Positions 31,802 through 44,283 are shown, numbered from the stretch's first letter. The stretch is DNA of 64,000 bases from Eremochloa ophiuroides (GCA_038502445.1 JAHLJS010000006.1:29556946-29620945), one strand, 5' to 3'. Notes: generated by a model from the letters alone, not told the origin. Translations and numbers: made by a program.

Positions 31802-33793
31802 TGAAAGCCCTAGTTTGGTTTTGATAATTAATGACATCCTATGGACTAACCTAAGTTGCTAAGTATGGCAAGGTTTAGGTTGGTCAAACCATGGAACATG
31901 GAGTCTAGGAGATGGTGTTGATCAAGATGACTCATCCATGGAACAAGAAGCAAGGTGGATCAAGTGAAGTTGATCAAGGTGAAAAGAAAAGATTTGAAGG
32001 CAAAGGTATAACCTCAAATAGGCTTTTCTTTTGGTGATCAAGACACCTAGTGGGTGTGATCACATTTAGGTTAGATAGCCGACTATTAAGGAGAGAACGA
32101 GTGTTGAATTACCTTCAAGTGCTCTAGGTTGCATTTCATGGCATTGAATATAACACAACCTAGAGATCAAGTTAGAAACCCTTGAAAATGTTTTGAAAAT
32201 GCTAACACACTGTGCACAAGTGTTGAGAACCTTGAGTGTTAGCACATAAAAGCAAAGGGTGCGAAACTAACTTGAGTAGAGCAAGCTTCTGAGCGTCGGA
32301 CGCTGGGATCAGAGGCGTCAGACTATTGGCGCGAAGAATCTGACTCCCAGGCTCTGTTTCTAAACTTTGAAAGCGTCAGACGGTTGGCGTTGGTCCAACA
32401 GTGAGCGTCGGTCTCCGTCCGACGGTCTTTTGAGCTCTCTGTAACTCTCTGGAAGCGTCGGACGATGAATTTCATTAGTCCGACGCACTGACTTGAAGAC
32501 GTTCGACGGTGTCTCTGTGCTATGGCTGTCTGTGAGAGTCGGACAATCCGACGAAGTGTGTGGTGTGAGCGTCGGACCATCAGCTGACAGTCCGATGACG
32601 CGTCGCGGCGAGTTCTTGGCGTGGCGAGGCGCGTGGCGTGCTCTGGGCACAGCGTCGGACGCTGTTGCTTAGTCCGACGCCAACCCGTCCGACGGTTGTG
32701 GTATGTGGCACAAGCGGTTAGCCATTGAGATCCAGCGGCTGTGGTTGAACGGAGCAGACACGTGGCGTGATCAAAAACCGTCGGACTCGGAGGATTGGTC
32801 CGACGGGTCCAGTCCGACAACTCAGTCCGACGGTATAAAAAGCTGTTTAACGGCTGTTTTGTGTGGGGTAACGGCTAGGAGTAAACTTGGGGGTATTTAT
32901 ACTCCCTCCCTGGTCACTTGGTGATACTTTTGCACATTTGATTCATTGCCTAACTCTTGTGAGCATTCTCTAGCCTCCCACTCACTCATTTGTTCATCTT
33001 TGATCATCTTTGTGAGTTGAGTGATCCTCGAGTGCTTGGTTTCTTAGTGAATTGGATCCTAGAGCACTTGAGAGCCAGCCAAGGCTGAGTTCTTATTCTC
33101 TTGGAGCATTGCCGTGTCCCTAGCGGCTTGGAGGTGATTCCAGTGTTGAGGTTGATTGGTGATTGTTCAAGCCCACACCGAGGTGATTGATTGTGAGAGG
33201 TTTTGTGGTTATCCTCGGCGGAGTGCCAAAACCAGCTCTAGTGGATTGCTCGTGGTTGATAGCCACTTCTCTTGTGTTGGTGAGCGGCTCCCAGTGAGGG
33301 ATTGGAGTGTGAAGCCTAGCTCGCAATCCACCAAGGAAGACCGGTGCCACAACGAGGAGTAGCGTGACGGCGATCACGTGAACCTCAGTAAAAAATCAGG
33401 TGTTCATTCTCTTCTCCATCATCGAGTGGATGATTGGTCTTCCGGCTTCCTTTTGGTGATTGATCAATTGGTTTTCATATTGTCTATCTCTTGGTGATTG
33501 GCTCTTCACGTGATTAGTCTTCACTTCATCAAGCCCTCGGTATAATCATCCTCGATCACTCTTCCTTGCGCTTACTATTTGTCTAGGTGCCATCTCCTTA
33601 GGTTCGGAGGAGTTGGTTTCTTGCGGTTGAGTGCATATTCTTGTGAAGTAGAATATTATGCTAGGTGACTTGCATAGGGTAGTTTAAAGCTAGTGCTTTG
33701 CGATAGCCTTGTTATATTCTAACTTGTGGTCTAGTACTTTGTAGAATTTTTTAATAGGCTATTCACCCCCCTCTAGCCTATCCGGTCCTTTCA
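31802..33793 (+). repeat. 3' LTR of B
   Basis: 1992 bp, from TGAAAGCCC to GGTCCTTTCA. It carries the same CCGAC cluster and TATA box (32834-32841) as the 5' LTR. The right flank CCCTT differs from the left flank CCCAT by one base. Confidence 0.94.
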
Positions 33794-36176
33794 CCCTTGA
33801 GAATAAATATTCTCCGTGGTGGCATAAAAATATATAGCATGCATACATATTTGATTGTTTAATAAGAAAGTAAGAAAACCCTAAAAAGAGAATCCTGCTA
33901 GAATCTGTCAATTAAAATCAACTCAGAGAATAATCAATTACTTATTGGCTAACCGCTAACCCCTTAACACATTCGAGCCTCGAGTTTTGGTTTTCTTGTT
34001 GGAGTATAATTATGCAGGATAACACTATGTCTGAGGAGTGAGTCCATCAGTGACGCCCACCAGACTGCTGCTGGTAAGCACACTGTAAAGATCGTCAACA
34101 CTAAGTGTTGCAAACATCTAGCTTGGAAAAGGAGCATCACCTAGTTATCAGGTAACTATACCTATGCGATTATCGAGTCTGTTTTATATGGTCATAAAAT
34201 ACCAAAAATATGTGAACACATGAAGGTTCACCAAAGTACCATAAGAATATCTAAAAATAGCAAAAATATGTGGGCACATGAAGGTCCACACTTTTTAGAA
34301 AAAACCCAAAAATATGTGGGCACATGAAGGTCACCCAGTTAGGAAACTTCTGCTGGAAATATAAAACCAATCACTTACCATGGAGTGGTATTAACCTAAC
34401 CCCTCTCCATGAAATTTGGTATTCTTGTTGGCAATTGAGTTTTACAGGATAATACAAGATCAAAGAGCTAGTCAACCCGACGCCCTTATGCTGCCGGTAC
34501 ACCTGCTCCCATAAGGATCACTCAACTTGCAACATCAAAGACCTCGTCAATATCCAGCTTGAGGGAGGGCACCCTCCACTTAAATCCAGCTAAGTATAAG
34601 TTTTCCATTTTATTATTGTATCATAATGCTTTTCGTGTGAGTTAGCTAGTTAAATAAAATTTGAAAACCAAATAAATAGTGTTTAGGTTAGTTAGTGTGT
34701 TTGAATAAAATAAAAAGAGAGTGCTTACAATAATTTTGCTCAGACTAGATGGAAACCATCCTCAGGAATTTGATAAGTAGCACCTCACCATGATTCCTCA
34801 TACCAACTTAGTTTTCAACCTTGAGTCATCCCAAGTTTTAGACGCAACCATTTTAACTTAAAGATTTACTTTGAACCTGAAACTTGTGGGTTGCAAATGC
34901 TTGATCTGAGTCTAAGTAATTGAGGGATATGATATGCAAAGTTTGAGCTGCTATTTATCTTGTTCCTAGTGATACTTGAATTCTGGAGATTTATTTTGAA
35001 AATCCTTAAAACCACATGATGAGTTCCTGCATGACAAGAGCTTTATAATTCTACCATAGCCATACATGCTAGATTAGGAAAACATACACATTATATGCTA
35101 CTTACTTTGTTTTGAGTTTAGTCAATCTTTGTTGATACCTTAGGAACTCGTCATGCTTTTACAATCAAGATCACATGCACTCCACCTATAACGCACTACT
35201 CATATCCGAGTGGGCGCATCCACATTCCACATATTCCATCTAGATCCACCTAAAAATGTTCTACTCCTACATTAGGAGTGAACACTAAAAATATCCCATT
35301 GGTTACCCCAGATCAGTGCTCCAAAGTTCTTGTTGCTATCTCTCAAAAGAAAAAGAAAAATGGAAGTATTGTTGTAGAGAAGAGGCATGTGACTGTGCAA
35401 AAGAGTGAGATGAGAGAAAACAATGGGTACAAAGATGCCCACCTGAGAGGTAAAAATGTACAAGTGTCCGAATTTATCAAAATAATGGGTACTCTGATAC
35501 CCACCTGAAAAAAAAAGAAAAGAAAGATAGCCCATGTTGTCGTGCAACACAATTCCCTAGTGTTTGAAAAAGAGAGAGAGATGTCTCAAGGAGCAAACGA
35601 GTAGAATTAGGATTAGCCACCATATATATCCACGTACCACCTCACATCCACACACATGCACATTTTGATTTGATTGTATGACTTGTTCCTTTGGATCCAT
35701 TGTTTGACTTTACAATACATTCATTGCAAGTATGTATGAGCTGTCTCCTTACCCATAAGCTCCACACAAGCTATTAGTTATAGGGTGAGAGAGAGAAGAG
35801 AAGGCATGCATCACTATTGCCTTGGCGAGGATCCACAAATATCACATATTGAGAGACTTGAGAGAGTCATGCAAAGGAAACTCTGAGTTTTATTTTGAAA
35901 ACTTGCAAAAGCTCCAGGATAAGAGTTGAACGACAGAGCTTGAGACATAGTGTTTAATTTAGACATTCTATCCTTCAATTACCCAAGACTCAAGAGAAAG
36001 CTACAAGCTCCATGGTAAAGGTAATACAGGTAAGTCTAAAGGTTAGCTTGGTCTACTCTAATCCTTGAGTACTTCTTGGTTTAAAACCGAATACTTGTGA
36101 GGGGTAGCTATAACTTTTGATATATGCTAAAGTTTGGCTTTGCTAAGGGACTAGCAAAGGGTAAGCTTAGGGAACT
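33794..36176 (+). other. Right non-coding internal region of C
   Basis: About 2.4 kb, AT-rich, without a convincing gene. Three copies of AAAATATGTGGGCACATGAA (the first with two changes) occur at about 34206-34330. A GGGTAC...CCCACCTGA phrase is repeated at about 35425 and 35484. It ends in a purine-rich stretch before the 3' LTR. Confidence 0.65.
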
Positions 36177-36683
36177 TGTTGACGGTAGTTATTGCTCATT
36201 TTTACCCATCAACTAAACATGAATCAAGGGCATAAAACAATTCACAACATAGTTATAGGGTTTAATTCTAACAAGTTCCACGAGTTTTGGTGTTCTCACT
36301 TGTTTTGCAGGGTATGCAGGGATATTCAATTTTTCAATGATTAAAAGTATCTCAAATGAAGAATTGGAGTTCACCATTGCATAGAGCTCGTTGAGACGAT
36401 CGAAATGGACCTATGGTTTGCTATTTTTATCATAGAATTCTCCTGTGTGTCTATGTCATTTAAGCATAGCTCCTATCATTTATTGTTTACCCCTACTATA
36501 GTCTAGTTGGTGTACTAAGTTAGTAGACACATGATGGTCAACTATCAAACTTCTTTAATCATTGTTTCCCTGTGGTAAAATATAAATAACGATACCTGGA
36601 ATACTCCCGATAAAATGCTACAATGGTATTCTGTGCGCTTGCAGAATCTTTCATATTCTATTTGCACTTAATAAATACCAACA
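36177..36683 (+). repeat. 3' LTR of C with an internal deletion
   Basis: 507 bp against 1375 bp for the 5' LTR. The left part matches 8185 to about 8436 and the right part matches about 9301-9559. The join lies near 36423-36428 in a T-rich tract common to both break points. The left-part alignment shows about 12 differences in 245 bp. Confidence 0.9.
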
Positions 36684-37635
36684 ATGAGCTCAAAAGTCAA
36701 GTGAAGAATTTGAGCAACACAATAGAGAGGTGGAATAACTCAAGTGCCGCCCTCAACCATATGTTGAAGAACACAAGAATGGTGGGCGACGTGAGTGGTC
36801 TTGGCTTCAAGGCAAGCAAAGTCATCATACGAAGAAGCTAAGATACAAGTGGCATTCACTTCAACAAGAGCAAGATCAAAGACAAAAGATGGGGCAAGAG
36901 AACTTTTGAGAAAGAGATGAAGAAGCTAGAGCAAGAACAGCTTGCTCATTTCATGTGCTTCACATGCCATGAGATGGGTCACTTAGCTTCAACATGCCCC
37001 AACAAGCTCAAGTTGAAGAAGGAAGAAAAGAGGCTCACACGCTCACAAAATCTATACAAAAGATTTGTGAGGCCTCAACTAGAGCCACAAGACAAGACAC
37101 CCCTAGATCAAGCCAAGACCAACCATGAAGCTTGCAATGGTGACTTGAACAAGAAGAGGAAAACAAGAAGGGGTAGTGGAAGAGGAAGGCATCCAACTCA
37201 CATTCATGATGCCAAGTTGATGATGAGCAAGAATCATGAGAAGAAAGATTTGGCTCACATCAAGTGCTTCGAGTGTAAAGAAATGGGTCACTTTGCCTCA
37301 AAGTGTTCTAGCAAGCTTGAGAAGAAGGCTCAAGCAACCCACAAGAGGCAAGGCAAGGAGAAGCACCAAATGAGCAAGAAAGAGAAGGTTCAAGTAAAGC
37401 AAAGGTGCTACTCATGCCGAGAAGGGGACACATGGCTCATTCATGTCCCCTAGGTAACACTCCTAAGACAATTTCAATTAGTGCACATATTATGCTTAGG
37501 AAGAAGGATGACAATGGTACCTCGTTGGTTTCTATTGCAAAACATCCCGCTATCCATACTAAGGCTATGCCTAAGTATGTTGCTCCTAACTTGAGAGGAC
37601 CCAAACTTGTTTGGGCACCATCAAAAGGTGGATGA
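36684..37635 (+). pseudogene. Gag of element A, C-terminal part with three zinc knuckles
   Basis: The frame continues from NPLKENNE before element C into LKSQVKNLSNTIERW. A stop at 36839-36841 and then an open frame from 36917 follow. Three CCHC units are visible: CFTCHEMGHLASTC, CFECKEMGHFASKC and the damaged CYSCREGDTW, which reads as a third knuckle one frame over (GHMAHSCP). The spacers are very basic (Lys and Arg). After a shift near 37424 the frame ends with APNLRGPKLVWAPSKGG at 37635. The knuckles would bind the element RNA. No protease or pol is found downstream. Confidence 0.88.
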
Positions 37636-40600
37636 ATATGTGTAGGTATCATGGCATTGGAGGTTTGATTCAATTAGTATTTCATATTAATCATCATATG
37701 TTGAGTCAAGTCATGAAACCTAGTGCATATCCAAACCAATGCCAAGTCAAATGAAGTGAAGTCCAAGAGCAAAACTCATACAAGTGCAAAGATCAAGTTG
37801 TGGGTGGTCAATTGGTTAATTATTTGATGACTTGCAAAGAATGAAGTTGAAGCTTGCAAATGGGTGATCATAGACCATCAAGGTATATCTTTTGTTGATC
37901 ACATCTATTTGGATGCATATGAGTTGATTGAATTGGATAAATATGCAAATGTTGCTTGCAATGAGGTGTTTGAATGGAATAATTGCTTAGTGATCAAATT
38001 TGAGTAAACTTGGTTGGATATGATCATAATATGACTTTTAGTAAGTGGATTGAATGGATTTATATCTTGTGAAAGTATTCAAGCTAGTTGATCTCAAGTT
38101 TGATTCAACTTGTTGAAGAATAGCTCAATTGTTCAAATATGTCCATAATCTGAAATCTGAGCTAGCTAAGAAGAAGGCCATGTTTGAGTGATCAATCTAT
38201 TTGGATTGGTTTGAAATTTGGTATACATGCTCTATACTTATGATATAAGTTGCTGTGAAAGTTTTATGAGAATTGGATAAGAATTGCTTTTGTTTTGGAG
38301 TAGTTCTTGTCAACACAAGTGCAGCAGTTTTCAGCATGTAGCAGTGTGGAGCAAAATGTTAACTGGCAGTTCATACTTTGTCAAACGAAGCTCAAAGTTT
38401 TGTGGCTGCTAGTTGACTCATTGAAGATAGTATTCACAAAATTTCATGGTATTTGGACAAGTAAATTGGCAGTTATGATCTATTCTTTGGAGTGTACAGA
38501 ATCTGTCCACAAGAGAGAATTATTGGAAATCTTTGGTATCTCTTGCATTGAAAGACTCTCAAGTTGGAAATATAATACAAGTGGTTGAGAGTCATTTGTT
38601 TGGTTTTGGATCATGAAGATTGGCACTCAAGTGAATATCAAGACCAAGCAATGAAGAAGAAAGAAAATGACTTAAAGAAGGAATTCATTTGATCATCATG
38701 TTAAGTCCTTGGATCAATCAAACAAAGTAATTCAAGTGAGTATTGAAGATGTTTCTTTTGGAGATAATTCACTTCTCCCGAGTGTCGGGGCTTGCCGCCT
38801 GGTGAAGGTAAACCAAGTGGGTGATGCTTGGATGGCTAATATGGAAGTGATGAATTCTAAGGAGCATTGGAGATGGTTAGTTGAAGAAATCATGAGATTT
38901 ATCTAGAAAGTAAGCAACATCCAAATGAAAAGAAATCATATACATACAAGTGGTAGTCATGCTTATACAAGTGGTATTCTCATGCAAGCTTGATCAAGAA
39001 AAGAAAAGCAAGTCAACCACAACATTGAAGCTACCACTTGATCATAAGTGGTATTTAATTCATATGGGTGAAGAATGGTTTTCATGATGATGATTGGTCT
39101 TCACCATGCTATTCAAATGGACTTCACCGTTGCTATTGTTGGAGATTGAATGAAAATTACTATCCTCTACTCCGAGATAGCAAAGGTATCATTGTATGGC
39201 ATATGCATCAATATTTTGCTAAGGGCTTGATTAGAGCATATAGTCATACATAGGTATGCATTCATGAAAAATGAAATGATTTTAGTTCATATGATGCCAC
39301 TATTGCTTCTATTTCTTGTTTGATCTAGTGGCTACATATGACTTGTTCATGAGCATGTGAACCTAGTGTTTGATCTAGTTAAATGAGCACAAAGGATCTA
39401 ATTCAACATAGGCAAGATAACCCCTAGTGGCGTGAAGAAGCTTGTCTTTGGTTCAAACCGAGTTAGATTATTTATGCAAGTTTGCTAGATTGAACTAATC
39501 AAGAAAGAAGCTCATCACAACAATCTAAGTTCAAGAAGCACAAGACAACAATGAAAATGGATATCAAGTTTATCTTTCAAGTGTATCTAGACTCACTCAC
39601 TAGTAGCATGTACATGAACCAACAAGGTGGTACTGTGATAATCATTATGGCATCCATACAAGTGGTATAAGTCCAACCCCATGTGTCTAGATCAAGTAGT
39701 CAAGTGGTATCCAACATTTGTGCAAGTGATCCTCAACTTTAAGTGATCATCAAGATGAAGACTTCCCACACCAAGAAGAGCTCATGTTCAAGTGGATGAC
39801 CAATCATATGACATATGAGAGATACTTATTCATTTGGTATCAAGAGATGCAAGGTCCTAACATGTGGTATCTCATCCTATGGATGGTTTTCAAGTGGTGT
39901 CATTCCAACTCAAAAATGGTGGTGTCCATTGAATGTGCAAGTATCTACCCTCAACATCCCTCCCACACACCTTTGTCACAATAGAGCATTGACCTTTTAT
40001 GGAAATTGATGACAAAGGGGGAGAGATTGGACAAAGATATGAAATTGTGTATTGGGAGAATTGTGGAAGCAATGATCAAGGGGGAGATTTTATCAAGATG
40101 GATGGAAGTACGCGATGAACCATCATGGAGGCTGATGATGGGAGAGCAATAGGCCAACAAGAAGGATGATCCACAAGATTGAAGATTACAAGGGGATCAA
40201 ATTCTTGGACAAGAGAAACACACAAGTAGGGGGAGCAAGCTCATGGACATGATTGATTGCATTTGAATTGTGCATATTCATATGCTTGCTCGCATTTGCA
40301 TTTAGATTATTTATTTGTGGTATCTTACTTGTGTGGTGTATGCTAATATAGTTTTGATTGATGATTTGATAACTAGCATGCATAGGTGTAAGCTAGACTT
40401 GTGCTTTTCAAGTATTTACTAGAACCTTGCTTATAATGTTGATCTCACGGGGTATCTAGTATTTTTACTTGTCTAGATAATCATGATGCTAAGGATGGAC
40501 TTAATGGTGCAACTTCAATTGGCTTCAAGCAATTGGTATCGAGCAATTGGTATCACGCTATAAAGGTATATTCTATGCACCTTAGCATCACTTAGTAGTG

Positions 40601-40865
40601 TTGGCATTCCCACAAATTCCATATTTATGCATGTGTGCAAATTTGAAACCAAACCATTTGAGCACACATGTAGGGGAGTTAACACTACCAAGTTAGGTTT
40701 TATGGAGCTTATCTAAGTCTAAAGATTTGAGCTTAAAGATGGATAAGTAACATAAAATCCAAACCCAAGTTAGTAATTTACACATGTGTGAAGAGCTAAC
40801 TTGGTTAATATGCATAATTTCCATATCTTTGTAGAGTTGTCATCAATTACCAAAAAGTAAGAGAT
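37636..40865 (+). other. 3' non-coding region of A
   Basis: About 3.2 kb of AT-rich sequence with no ORF I can support. The right half matches the 3' region of Copia B in blocks (39370-39500, 40220-40865), including GGCGTGAAGAAGCTTGTCTT. The tract before the LTR reads AAAAAGTAAGAGA where B has AAAAAGGGGGAGA, so the polypurine tract is damaged. Confidence 0.78.
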
Positions 40866-43344
40866 TGAAAGGTCCTTGTTTGGTTTTGGTAATTGAGTGA
40901 CAACTTAGGTGGACTAATATGTGTTTAAGTGTTGATTACATAGGAGGTTAGTCCACAGGTACATGTGTGTGAGCAATTATGCCATGGAGGTGGATATGAC
41001 TTGGAGAGTGTTGCTTAGCTCACACATGTGGTGATGAAGGAGCTAAATGCACATGAGACATGACATGGAGTCATGTGGCTAGGTGGAGAAGATCAAGACA
41101 AGTCTTCGCATCGACGGACCGGTTGCAAGTGTGAAGAGCAAGTCGGGTGATGGCTTGGCGCTGATGGACCAACGCAACGGTGAAGAGCAAGCAAGTCAAG
41201 GCTCGATGAACCAAAAGCCACGTGATGATATGATGTGGATCATATCATTGTTGAGGTATTGGTACATGTGTTGCACCGGCATCGATGGTGTCGGAGACGG
41301 AGATGAAGATGGTGATCGGAATGGAAAGTGCAAGACAAAGGTATAACCTAGGGTGTTTCCATTTCACTGGTCTAAGGTTGAGTAGAGAAGTGCTTGACGG
41401 ATTTAGGATAGATGGCCATACTATCAAGAGGGGCAATCTTGTTTGCATATCGGTCATCTAGTGCTACTTGAGTGATCTAACTTGCATACGTTGCTAGAAT
41501 CGAGTGGCGCGGTGAAATGAGAGAAAATCCTTTGTGAAAATATTTGTGAAAAGCTAACACACATGCACTTGAGGTTGAACACTTTTGGTGTTAGCACATT
41601 TGCCAAGGTGAAGGTGTTTGGAGGTGAAGTTATGAGGTAGAGAGGGTTGGGTTCTCTCTCCTCCTCCTGCCGAGCATGCTCGGCAGGATTCAGAGGTTTT
41701 CGGAGAAGTGGAGAAGCGTTGGACGCTAAGGAAGAAGGGTGTCAGACCATTGGTTTCGGTCCAATGACTTACCCTAGTTTTCTGAGCTATGGCGAGAGCG
41801 TCGAACGCTGTCTGCTGTGACAGCGTCTGACTATTCTCTTGCGTCCGACGGTTGCTCGAGCTGCGAGACTCGGACAGTCCGACGGTGGGAGAAGGCCGAG
41901 CGTCGGACCGTTGGTTCACGGTCCGACAGTGTGGCGTGCAGAGTTCACGCTCTGGCGTTGCACGTGGCGAGCAGTGTTCACGGTGTCAGACGCTGGCTGT
42001 TGGTCTGACGCTGTGCGTCTGACTGTCGTTCGACGAGTTTCAGCTCTCGGGTAGCTCTCTGGAAGCGTCGGACGCTCCATTGGATTAGTCCGACGGTGAA
42101 CGTTCGACGGGTGGTTAAGTTGGCGTGTGAAGTAGCTGTTAAGTTCCAACGGTCGACGTTAAATGGCTAGTGACACGTGGCGGAGATCCAGGGCGTTGGA
42201 CCATGGACAATAGTCCGACGGTGGCGCGTTGAGCGTCCGACGGTCGGTCCGACGGCCGATTTCGGTTGGCAACGGCTCTATTTGGCTTGTGGGCTATAAA
42301 TAGATGTTGTGGCCAGCCTTGGCATAGTGCTGAGCACCCTTGTGCCTGTGTGGCTTGTGTAGGTGTGCTTGGGAGCCCTCTAACTCACTAGTGTGCTTAG
42401 TGTTCATCCAATTGATCGCTAGTGAGTGATTCTAGTGCGTTGCATTGAGAGATTACAAGTGTTGGCACTAAGTGATCGAGTTGCAAGTCGGTGGTGCTTG
42501 TTACTCTTGGAGGTCACCACCTCCTAGATGGCTTGGTGGTGAAAGGCTCCGTCGAAGCAAGCAAGAAGATTGTGCTTGGCTCCGGAGAAGCTTTGTGAGG
42601 GGTTGGAGCTCACCCTGTGGAAGATCGCGAAGAGCATCGCTAGTAGAGTGAGACGTGAAGAGCGACAAGTGGTCCAGCCAAGTCAAGTGCTAGAGCTTGT
42701 GGTAAGCACTCCATATGGGAGAGTGTGACTTGCGGGTCACCACTAGCAAGAGGACCAGCGGCAACCTTAGAGCTTGTCTCAACGGAGGACGTAGCTTGTG
42801 GCGACAGGTGAACCTCTGGGAAATAAATCACCGTGTCAACATCTTCCCATCCTTCACAATGGTTTGTTCCCTTCTACACAACTCCTTTGTGCATTACTTT
42901 ACTTGTGTAGCTGTAGTTGCTCTTGTGAGACCGGTTAGCTTGTGTAGCTTGCCACTCACCTTCTTAGATTGTGTAGCTTAGAAGTAGTTTCTTGTTTAGT
43001 TTGTGTAACTAAACAAGTTGCGCTCCTTGATTAGGATTGTGTATCCTTGTCGTTGAGCACGTAGTGAGCTTAGGTGCTTAGTGCGCTTTTGCTTGCTAGT
43101 TGGTAGGAGCTCCCCGGTGTTTAAAGTACTAGTGCTTAGGTTTGTGTGACCTTGCGCTAGAACGGTTTAGGGAAGCTCAAGCTAGGCTTGCACCTTTGCT
43201 TCTTGCTAGGATCTTTTGCAAGATGCTTAGAGTCTTAGATAGAGGGGTGAATTGTCGTTAGAACCGATTAGGTTTAATTTTTCGCTGCGATTAATTTTTG
43301 TCGGACTATTCACCCCCCTCTAGTTTGCCATCTCGACCCTTTCA
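40866..43344 (+). repeat. 3' LTR of A
   Basis: 2479 bp, TGAAAGGTCCTTG to CGACCCTTTCA, full length. It contains the CCGAC-rich block (41700-42260), TATAAATA at 42295-42302 and a 24-bp palindrome at 41665-41688 that is not in the 5' LTR. Confidence 0.92.
41665..41688 (+). repeat. 24-bp perfect palindrome in the A 3' LTR
   Basis: Arms TCCTGCCGAGCA and TGCTCGGCAGGA are exact reverse complements with no spacer. The palindrome lies in a 37-bp block (41651-41687) preceded by a CT-rich stretch. The 5' LTR goes directly from GGTTGG to ATTCAGAGG at the corresponding place (about 5430). Confidence 0.9.
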
Positions 43345-44234
43345 GCCGCTCCCAGTGCGGCACTGCCGTGACTTGTTTTGACTGTTAGACTCGAGGGGAC
43401 TTCTTAGTCTCCCTCCCGTCGCCCCCAACGGTCATCTCTGCCATTTGCTCGACTCAGACACTAGAGAAGGCTCTCTCTTGCTCTCTCCCTCACTCCACAA
43501 GCTCTCTACTCTCCCCTTTTGAATCTAAGCTCAAATCTTGAAGAGTGTGAGTTGTTTTTCAGCAAGAACAAGCTTCTCCCATTGATCTTCAACTTCCTCA
43601 AGCACTTGGTTCGCGTTGAAGCGGTGGTTTGCATCTGTTACTCTTGGAGCTTGCTCTTAGCCGGCTAGAGCGTCGCCCGGTGAGCTTGCCAAGCTTGTGG
43701 CAGCCCCGGGAGGTTTGTAATCACCCTCACAAGCTAGTGGAATCACCCCCTATTTTGAAGAGTTAACTCTCTTGACTTGAGAACGAGGATTGGGCTTTGT
43801 GAACCCAAGTTTCCTTTGTGGAACCTCAACAACGTGGAGTAGGCAAGCCTTGGTGGCAAGCTGAACCACTGGACAAATCTTGTGTCACTTGTGTTGCTTG
43901 TTTTACTCTCTACTTGTTGAGTTTCTTGATTTCAAGGTTTGGTTCCGATCTACTTTTTGGTGAAGTTCTAGCTGTGAAGAAGTGGTGCTCTAGACTCTAC
44001 ACAACCCAGAGAACCTCAGTAAATTAATAGATTTAAGTTTCATTGGTTAAATTTTGAATTGTGTAGAATCTGCTCTGCGAGGTCCAGCACTACCGCTCTA
44101 GGAGCAGCAGTGCCGGGCAGCCCGGCAGTGCCGCTCTCCAGGCCGGCACTGCCGCGCCAGGTACTAACCTTTGTTTGCGAAGAAATTTCACAGGCCTATT
44201 CAACCCCCCTTCTAGGCAAGTCCGTGATCCTACA
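43345..44234 (+). repeat. Right part of the E 5' LTR
   Basis: This sequence begins where the A 3' LTR ends and finishes with GTGATCCTACA before the PBS. It holds repeated CAGTGCCG/CGGCACTG motifs at about 43352-43373 and 44100-44160. No ORF is supported. Confidence 0.78.
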
Positions 44235-44236
44235 AG

Positions 44237-44251
44237 TGGTATCAGAGCAGG
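44237..44251 (+). other. Primer-binding site of E
   Basis: TGGTATCAGAGCAGG starts two bases after the LTR end, the initiator Met tRNA type. Confidence 0.9.
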
Positions 44252-44283
44252 TTACCTCTGGTTTATGCTTAACCGCGTGAGGT

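Larger units (their letters stand above)
11458..33793 (+). mobile_element. Element B: SIRE/Maximus-type Copia, interrupted by D
   Basis: LTRs of 1978 and 1992 bp start TGAAAGCCCTAGTTTGG and end CGGTCCTTTCA. Inside are a Met-tRNA-type PBS, gag, protease, integrase, RT and RNase H in Copia order, and a polypurine tract. The flanks are CCCAT on the left and CCCTT on the right, a duplication with one mismatch. Without D it is about 10.4 kb. Five differences in the first 225 bp of the LTRs (about 2%) are all transitions. All genes carry stops or frameshifts. No env-like ORF was found after RNase H. Confidence 0.92.
8185..36683 (+). mobile_element. Element C: coding-poor Gypsy-type element, interrupted by B
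   Basis: LTRs begin TGTTGACGGTAGTTATT and end AATACCAACA. A PBS resembling the Asp-tRNA type lies just inside the 5' LTR. A 5-bp duplication (ATGAG) flanks the element. Without Copia B it is about 6.2 kb long. The internal parts (9560-11457 and 33794-36176) hold no open frame of convincing length and no retroviral domain, so this is a LARD-like non-autonomous element. Its LTRs differ by about 5% over 245 bp, making it older than B and D inside it. Confidence 0.87.
5251..43344 (+). mobile_element. Element A: non-autonomous Copia, gag only, interrupted by C
   Basis: Two related LTRs (5251-7081, truncated by the gap, and 40866-43344) flank an internal region of about 5.3 kb once element C is removed. 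The PBS matches initiator Met tRNA. The only coding region is a gag with three CCHC knuckles; there is no protease, integrase or RT. The LTR starts TGAAAGGTCCTTG and ends CGACCCTTTCA. The right flank GCCGC (43345-43349) would be the target duplication, but the left flank lies in the gap. The 3' non-coding part resembles that of Copia B. Confidence 0.88.

Noticed and set aside
35272..35552. Small frames of 70-92 codons on both strands in the right part of C
   Set aside because: AT-rich, low-complexity, overlapping and without a domain. Not supported as genes.
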